Source: Carallia brachiata
Lineage: Eukaryota > Streptophyta > Magnoliopsida > Malpighiales > Rhizophoraceae
Length of the DNA stretch: 64,000 bases
Assembly (NCBI GenBank): GCA_021464245.1
Contig: JADCRB010000111.1
Span: forward strand, 1-64,000
Direction: 5' to 3'
A program made the position numbers and the translations under genes. The notes beneath the pieces were generated by a model. That model searched no databases, had not been told where the DNA came from, and saw only the letters and a list, made by a program, of their open reading frames with translations. How positions within the stretch are numbered: the stretch's first letter is position 1; each line of letters starts with the position of its first letter. Below, piece after piece: positions 59,540-64,000 of the stretch.

Positions 59540-60550
59540 ATGCCTTTTCCACCAGAAAAACATGCAATTGGTTGCAAATGGGTGTATACGATTAAACATA
59601 AATTGGATGGTAGCATTGAACGTTACAAAGCACGACTTGTTGCTAAAGGATATACTCAAGAAGAAGGCCTTGATTACCATGAAACCTTTGCTCCAGTTGC
59701 CAAGCTTGTTTTGGTCCATTGCCTTCTCGCTACTGCTACTGCCAAACACTGGACCTTAACTCAACTTGATCTTAACAATGCTTTTCTTCATGGCGATTTA
59801 TCTTAGGAGATTTATATGCACTTACCTACCAGCTCTTCTCGAAAGGGGGGAGAATGACAAACAACTTGTTTGTCGACTTCACAAATCCTTATATGGTCTC
59901 AAACAAGCTTCTCGGAATTGGTTTTCCAAGTTCTCCTCTATTATACTTTCAACTCAATTTACTCAATCAGCAGCTGACAACTCCTTATTCACCTTTAAAG
60001 ATGATGGTCTCATCACTATTATTCTCGTATATGTTGATGATATTATCATCACTGGTGACAATTTCTCTTCTATTGCATCCACTATATCTTACTTCAAGAA
60101 AAATTTCACATCAAAGATCTTGGTCCACTAAAATATTTTTTGGTCATTGAGGTTGCTCGATCACATAATGGCATTTTTCTTTTAGGACAAAAATTTGTTT
60201 TGGATATTCTTCATTATGTTGCTCTTTTAGGTTCTAAACCGGTACACACACCCATAGAGCAAAATTTGAAACTTTCTCGTGGTGATGAGCCTCTTCTACA
60301 AGAACCCGCATCCTACAGATGATTAGTTGGTCGCTTAATCTATCTCACTATCACTTGGCCTGATATTAGTTTTGCAGTTAATCTTCTTAGACACTTCATG
60401 CAAGCTCCACGACAACCTCATATGGATGCTGCAATTCACATCCTGCGTTATCTTAAGCACATCCTAATTTTGGTATTCTCATGCCTTCTTCAAATTCCTT
60501 TCAGCTTCATGCTTATTGTGATGCTGATTGGGCTAGTTGTATGACTACCC
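59540..60550 (+). pseudogene. Copia reverse transcriptase/RNase H remnant, part 1
   Basis: [20 protein letters not shown] starts the copia-type RT (RVT_2). Next come [13 protein letters not shown] with an in-frame stop after it, CRLHKSLYGLKQASRNW, and the catalytic YVDD in VYVDDIIITGDN near 60,030. The RNase H start YCDADWAS (about 60,509-60,540) is cut at 60,550 by the solo LTR. Confidence 0.9.
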
Positions 60551-61971
60551 TGATAGGTTCAATATTTACATAGGTTTATGCATAATTTTGTATATATATT
60601 TGGATAGTTTAACTATGTAAATATTGTGAATTGTGGTAAATTCTACTTCGGTTGCTTGTTTTATGCTTTGTAGGACAATTGGACATAACCAAAGTATTTG
60701 ACGCTTAGAAAAAGGAACCTATCGGGTTTGAAGGAGTAAAAACAAGCCGAGCACCAAAGAACCAAACCAAAAGTTTGGTTGGAAAGCTAATATGTGGTCG
60801 GTTCGGGTAGAATTCATAACTTTGCGCACTACTTGGTATTTCATCTATAACTTCCTCTATACAAGTCAGAATCGAATGATTCTTAAGCGGAATCAAAGCT
60901 AAGAGATAGAGCTACAACTTTTATGTTTTGACAAACTTCGGATTCTGTGTGGAAGGGGTCAAAATTTGTGTCCGAAAATATAGGGTCGAAACTGTCCAGA
61001 AAATTTACAAATCATTTTCCGACTCGAATTTGGATTCTTTAGGGCTTTCAATTTTATTAATTGAGGGGACTATAAATACTGAAGTTACAGCAACATACAG
61101 AGGACTTTTGGAGGCTATTCTTGTAGACACAAGACAGAGAAAAAGTGTAGAGAGCGAAGAGGAGAAGAGCATAAGGGAGGAACGCGAAGACGTCGGAAAC
61201 GAGTTTTTCGATTCCTTTTCTTTCCCTTCTTTTTCTTTTGAACTTAATGATGTTGGATATTTGTTTATCTTTGGTTTTTAGTATGAGTAGCTAGAACCCT
61301 AAACTGTGGCGAAAGGGATGTAGCCTAATTTAGGGTTAGATTATATAATTTTTGTAGATATTTTATAGTCTTTTGATTATATTGCTATTATATGTTATTT
61401 TGTTCTTAAATATACTTTTGTGTCTAGCCATCATGAAAGTAGTCATAGGATTTATGTTGAGATCGACAGATGAGATATAATCGTGCACTAAATAGATAAA
61501 CATATGAACTTTGAGTCAGACATGAGATAAGTTTATATGATGTCATTATAAATTCTCTATTCTTAATGGGTTTAATTTATTTTGTGTGAGTTCGAGAGAA
61601 GATCATAAATAGATTGAATATGGTTAGGGTTACTTGACAAAGAACACTAACTAAATAAGAAAATTGACATTCAAATCATTAATCCACAAAATTCATGTAA
61701 TTCATCCCTTTCTAGGTGAAAACCCATAACCCTGGTACCATCTATCTTGTGTTAGTTTTAATTAATTTGCCTTTGATTTTTTATTAGTTAAATTTCTTAA
61801 TTTTTAATTCAATAATTCTGATTCTTATTAATTTTCTCAAACACAAAACCTTCAGTTTAAATAACTTAAATCATAATTAATTTTTTGTTCCTTGGGTTCG
61901 ACACCTGGAGTATTCACCAGGATTTTATTACTACGATCGGGCCTGTACGCTTGCAGGATTTTACCCGGTCA
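60551..61971 (+). mobile_element. Nested solo LTR, 1,421 bp
   Basis: It begins TG (tgataggttc) and ends CA (acccggtca), and is flanked by a perfect 5-bp duplication TACCC (60,546-60,550 and 61,972-61,976). Removing it and one TACCC restores the RNase H frame (DWASCMTT then HQYITGYC). A TATAAATA box lies near 61,070. The 3' part ('gttcgacacctggagtattcaccagg', 'gtacgcttgcagg') resembles the ends of large plant Ty3/gypsy LTRs. No internal region is present, so it arose by recombination between the two LTRs. Family assignment is tentative; the ~117-codon frame at 60,928-61,281 shows no known domain. Confidence 0.85.
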
Positions 61972-61976
61972 TACCC

Positions 61977-62411
61977 ATCAATATATCACTGGATATTGCA
62001 CTTTCCTTGGTAATAGTCTTATTTCCCAGCGTACAAAGAAACAAACCATCATTTCTCATTCTACTGCTAAAGCTGAATACCGGTCTATGGCTTTCACTAC
62101 TTACGAATTAATGTGGCTTAAATCATTACTTGCTGATTTGGGGATCTCTCATGTTCAACCAATGACCCTTTAATGTGATAATCAAGCTGCACTTCACATT
62201 GCTGCCAACCCAGTTTTTCATGAGCACACCAAACATATTGAAATTGATTGTTACGTTGTACGTGAAAAATTACAAGTTGGCATCATTCAAACTCGATTTG
62301 TTAGCAGTGATCACCAACCGGCTGACCTTTTTACTAAATCTTTAAGTCGTGATCAATTCATTTATCTCATGGGCAAGTTGGGCGTTACAGATCTTCACAC
62401 GCCAACTTGAG
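61977..62411 (+). pseudogene. Copia RNase H remnant, part 2
   Basis: It continues after the nested LTR with YITGYCTFLGNSLISQRTKK, then STAKAEYRSMA and ELMWLKSLL, the copia RNase H end. A stop at 62,171 is followed by the rest of the domain ([27 protein letters not shown]) and its natural stop at about 62,408, beside the polypurine tract. Confidence 0.9.
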
Positions 62412-62417
62412 GGGGAG
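62409..62417 (+). other. Copia polypurine tract
   Basis: 'gagggggag' lies immediately before the 3' LTR and is the plus-strand primer site. Confidence 0.8.
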
Positions 62418-62699
62418 CATTACGGGCCAGTAACTAGCCAACTAGTAGTAAACACAATTCTTGTGAATTAAATGAAGAGCACAAGGTCAAGATTTATGCT
62501 ACTCGCATGTAGTATAAAACAACAACTAGGATCCTTGTAATTATTAGTAGTTTTTTGTTTCATCAAAGATAGTCGACTACATTTATTAAGTGAAATTATT
62601 GTAGATTCTTGATATATATATTTGTACCATTACTATTCAAGTTCTGCAGGTAATAAAAACTAAGATCATTCTTCCCTTGTAATATCTTCTATTCTTATA
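62418..62699 (+). repeat. Copia 3' LTR
   Basis: 282 bp, from 'cattacgggcc' to 'attcttata', followed by the GAAAC target copy. Confidence 0.9.
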
Positions 62700-62704
62700 G
62701 AAAC

Positions 62705-63560
62705 AACGTTGACAATCTGCTTAAATAAGTAAATGAGGTTAGCGACGGAAGGAAAGAAGAGTCTTATGTTTCCGTGTCTGTCCAACAGTATCGTGGTTTC
62801 GAAGATGTATTATTCTCCATCTCTTTTTTTTTTTTTTTAGGAATTTATTCTCCATCTCTAATAAGCAAGTAATTAGTGAAAAAAAAAAAAACATGGAAAC
62901 AACTGCACGGAAAAAAAGCAAGTAATTAGTGAAAAATTATGGTTTGAGTTGTGGTAGCATAAAAACAATTGCATGTAACATTCTTGTGCTTCTCTCATAA
63001 TATTTTTAGTCACCTTTAAGAAGAAATAGACATGTAGTTTATTTAATAAAATTTAATTTTTTTTTTTAAAGTCAATCTTCTAATAACTTATATCAGTGAG
63101 TGTTTATATATGACTCAATAAAGATATGCGAGCTGATTTTTCTCAATTAAGAAATTTAACAAGATTTACACAATCGGTCTACGTTGCTTGGAGTGATTTG
63201 GCAACATGTCCGAGATATATTTCTTGGCAATATTGGAAGCCGCATCGACAATCTGTCTAAATAAGGCAATGAAATTAGAGAGGAAGGGAAAGAACAGTCA
63301 TATGCACTAGATTATGAAAGTCTGAAAAATAGAAAAATCTGAATGAATGGAATTCGAGCATTTGTTGGTCATTCAAAAACTAAAAATTCTTATTTTTTCC
63401 AAAAAAAAAAATTCCTAACAATAAAATCGGTGGCACTTCCTTGAAAGTGTTCGAACATACCCTCCAGAGGTTACGTCCAGCACAAAATCTTAATCCTTTC
63501 ATTTTATTTTATTTTTTCATTTTATGTTTCTACAAAAAAGAAATAAATGAGGTTTATAGC
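62705..63560. repeat. Diverged copies of P450-flanking sequence
   Basis: 63,391-63,560 is a diverged copy of 38,930-39,215 and 51,830-52,110 (shared words 'ttccttgaaagtgt', 'cagcacaaaatct', 'agaaataaatgaggtttatagc'). 63,195-63,240 resembles the P450-B upstream region near 42,950. 62,708-62,760 and 63,246-63,300 resemble each other ('acaatctg..taaataag..aatgag'). No P450 exon is present. It looks like flanking sequence of an older tandem copy. Confidence 0.55.
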
Positions 63561-64000
63561 CTAGGATGTACGGACATGGATAAAACACGACACAGATACG
63601 AGAATACGAAACTTTAAGAAAATTAGGACACGGACACGAAAACTCTAAGAAATTAGGACACAGACACGACGTGAATACGATTATAAAATATATTAAATGT
63701 TATATATGTATATATTTAATTTGAATATTTTTAATAAATTTAAAATTTTTTCTACATTTAGTTCATCATAATAATAATTATAGTTTTTTATGCTATAATT
63801 TGTATTTTCACGATTTAAAAAAATATTATGCGTACGTGTGTGTGTGTGTGTGTGTGTGTTTGCGTGTGCATAACAAAATATTTGAGCAAATAATATATGT
63901 GTGTATAATATATTAAATAAAATATTAAATGCATATAAAGATATATAACATGTGTATTAGAGGTGTCCGACATGTGAATTAGAAGTGTCTGACATGCGTG
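63561..64000. mobile_element. Left part of a 'ggacacggacacg' dispersed repeat
   Basis: It opens 'cctaggatgtacggacatgg', then repeats 'ggacacggacacgaaaactctaagaaattaggacac' style words, followed by AT-rich sequence and a GT microsatellite. 'gtgtccgacatgtgaattagaagtgtctgacatg' at the window edge suggests the opposite terminus is close by. This is typical of a plant non-autonomous TIR element. It is cut by the window end. Confidence 0.4.
63835..63860. repeat. (GT)n microsatellite
   Basis: About twelve GT repeats inside the dispersed repeat at the right edge. Confidence 0.9.

Larger units (their letters stand above)
56383..62704 (+). mobile_element. Decayed Ty1/copia LTR retrotransposon
   Basis: Target duplication GAAAC at 56,383-56,387 and 62,700-62,704. 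LTRs at 56,388-56,666 (279 bp) and 62,418-62,699 (282 bp). A primer-binding site matching initiator tRNA-Met begins at 56,667, and a polypurine tract is at 62,409-62,417. The coding order is gag, protease, integrase, reverse transcriptase, RNase H, which defines copia. Many stops and frameshifts make it non-functional. The canonical TG...CA LTR ends have decayed to TA...CA and CA...TA. The RNase H region is interrupted by a solo LTR of another element. Confidence 0.93.

Noticed and set aside
60928..61281. 117-codon frame within the solo LTR
   Set aside because: LTRs do not normally encode proteins; it overlaps the TATA and leader region and shows no domain.

Overview
The window is plant nuclear DNA, most likely from a woody eudicot; I cannot name the species. 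The evidence is the AT-rich intergenic sequence, small GT-AG introns, plant-specific gene families (an R2R3-MYB of subgroup 13, CYP709B-type cytochromes P450, a SIAMESE-RELATED CDK inhibitor) and plant-type transposable elements. No rRNA, tRNA, CRISPR or prokaryotic feature was recognised.

Layout: (1) 1-9.9 kb is gene-free. It holds several copies of a purine-rich repeat family, MITE-like elements and a GA microsatellite. (2) 9.92-11.41 kb is a three-exon MYB gene on the minus strand, related to MYB61/MYB86. A 2-bp excess near 10,485 separates the MYB domain and half of the tail from the conserved C-terminus. (3) 11.4-32.85 kb has no convincing gene. It contains a probable LINE 3' end (16.77-17.64 kb), a TIR element with a 3-bp target duplication (22.77-23.70 kb), a GC-rich decayed open stretch and AT-rich fold-back elements. 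(4) 32.85-56.91 kb is a two-unit tandem segmental duplication. Each unit carries two five-exon P450 genes on the minus strand (type A then type B) and the 5' end of a Ty1/copia element. Three of the four P450 genes read through intact (516, 516 and 518 aa). The type-B gene of unit 1 has frameshifts in exons 1 and 4. The units join at 44,020-44,025 through a TAATTA microhomology. Only unit 2 has an extra ~1.7-kb segment with an intact SMR gene and a 468-bp hAT-type MITE. (5) 56.39-62.70 kb is a decayed Ty1/copia retrotransposon with 5-bp target duplications. Its RNase H region is split by a 1,421-bp solo LTR, itself flanked by a TACCC duplication. (6) 62.70-64.0 kb contains diverged copies of P450-flanking sequence, which suggests the cluster continues to the right, followed by part of another dispersed repeat.

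There is no operon-like cooperation here; each gene has its own promoter. The most informative story is the history of the P450 cluster: a copia insertion came first, then local duplication, then unequal fates of the copies (loss of SMR from one unit, decay of one P450, a new stop in the retained gag). I found no convincing new biological system. Splice sites, frames and repeat boundaries were read by eye from the sequence. Family assignments rest on remembered family motifs, not on database searches.
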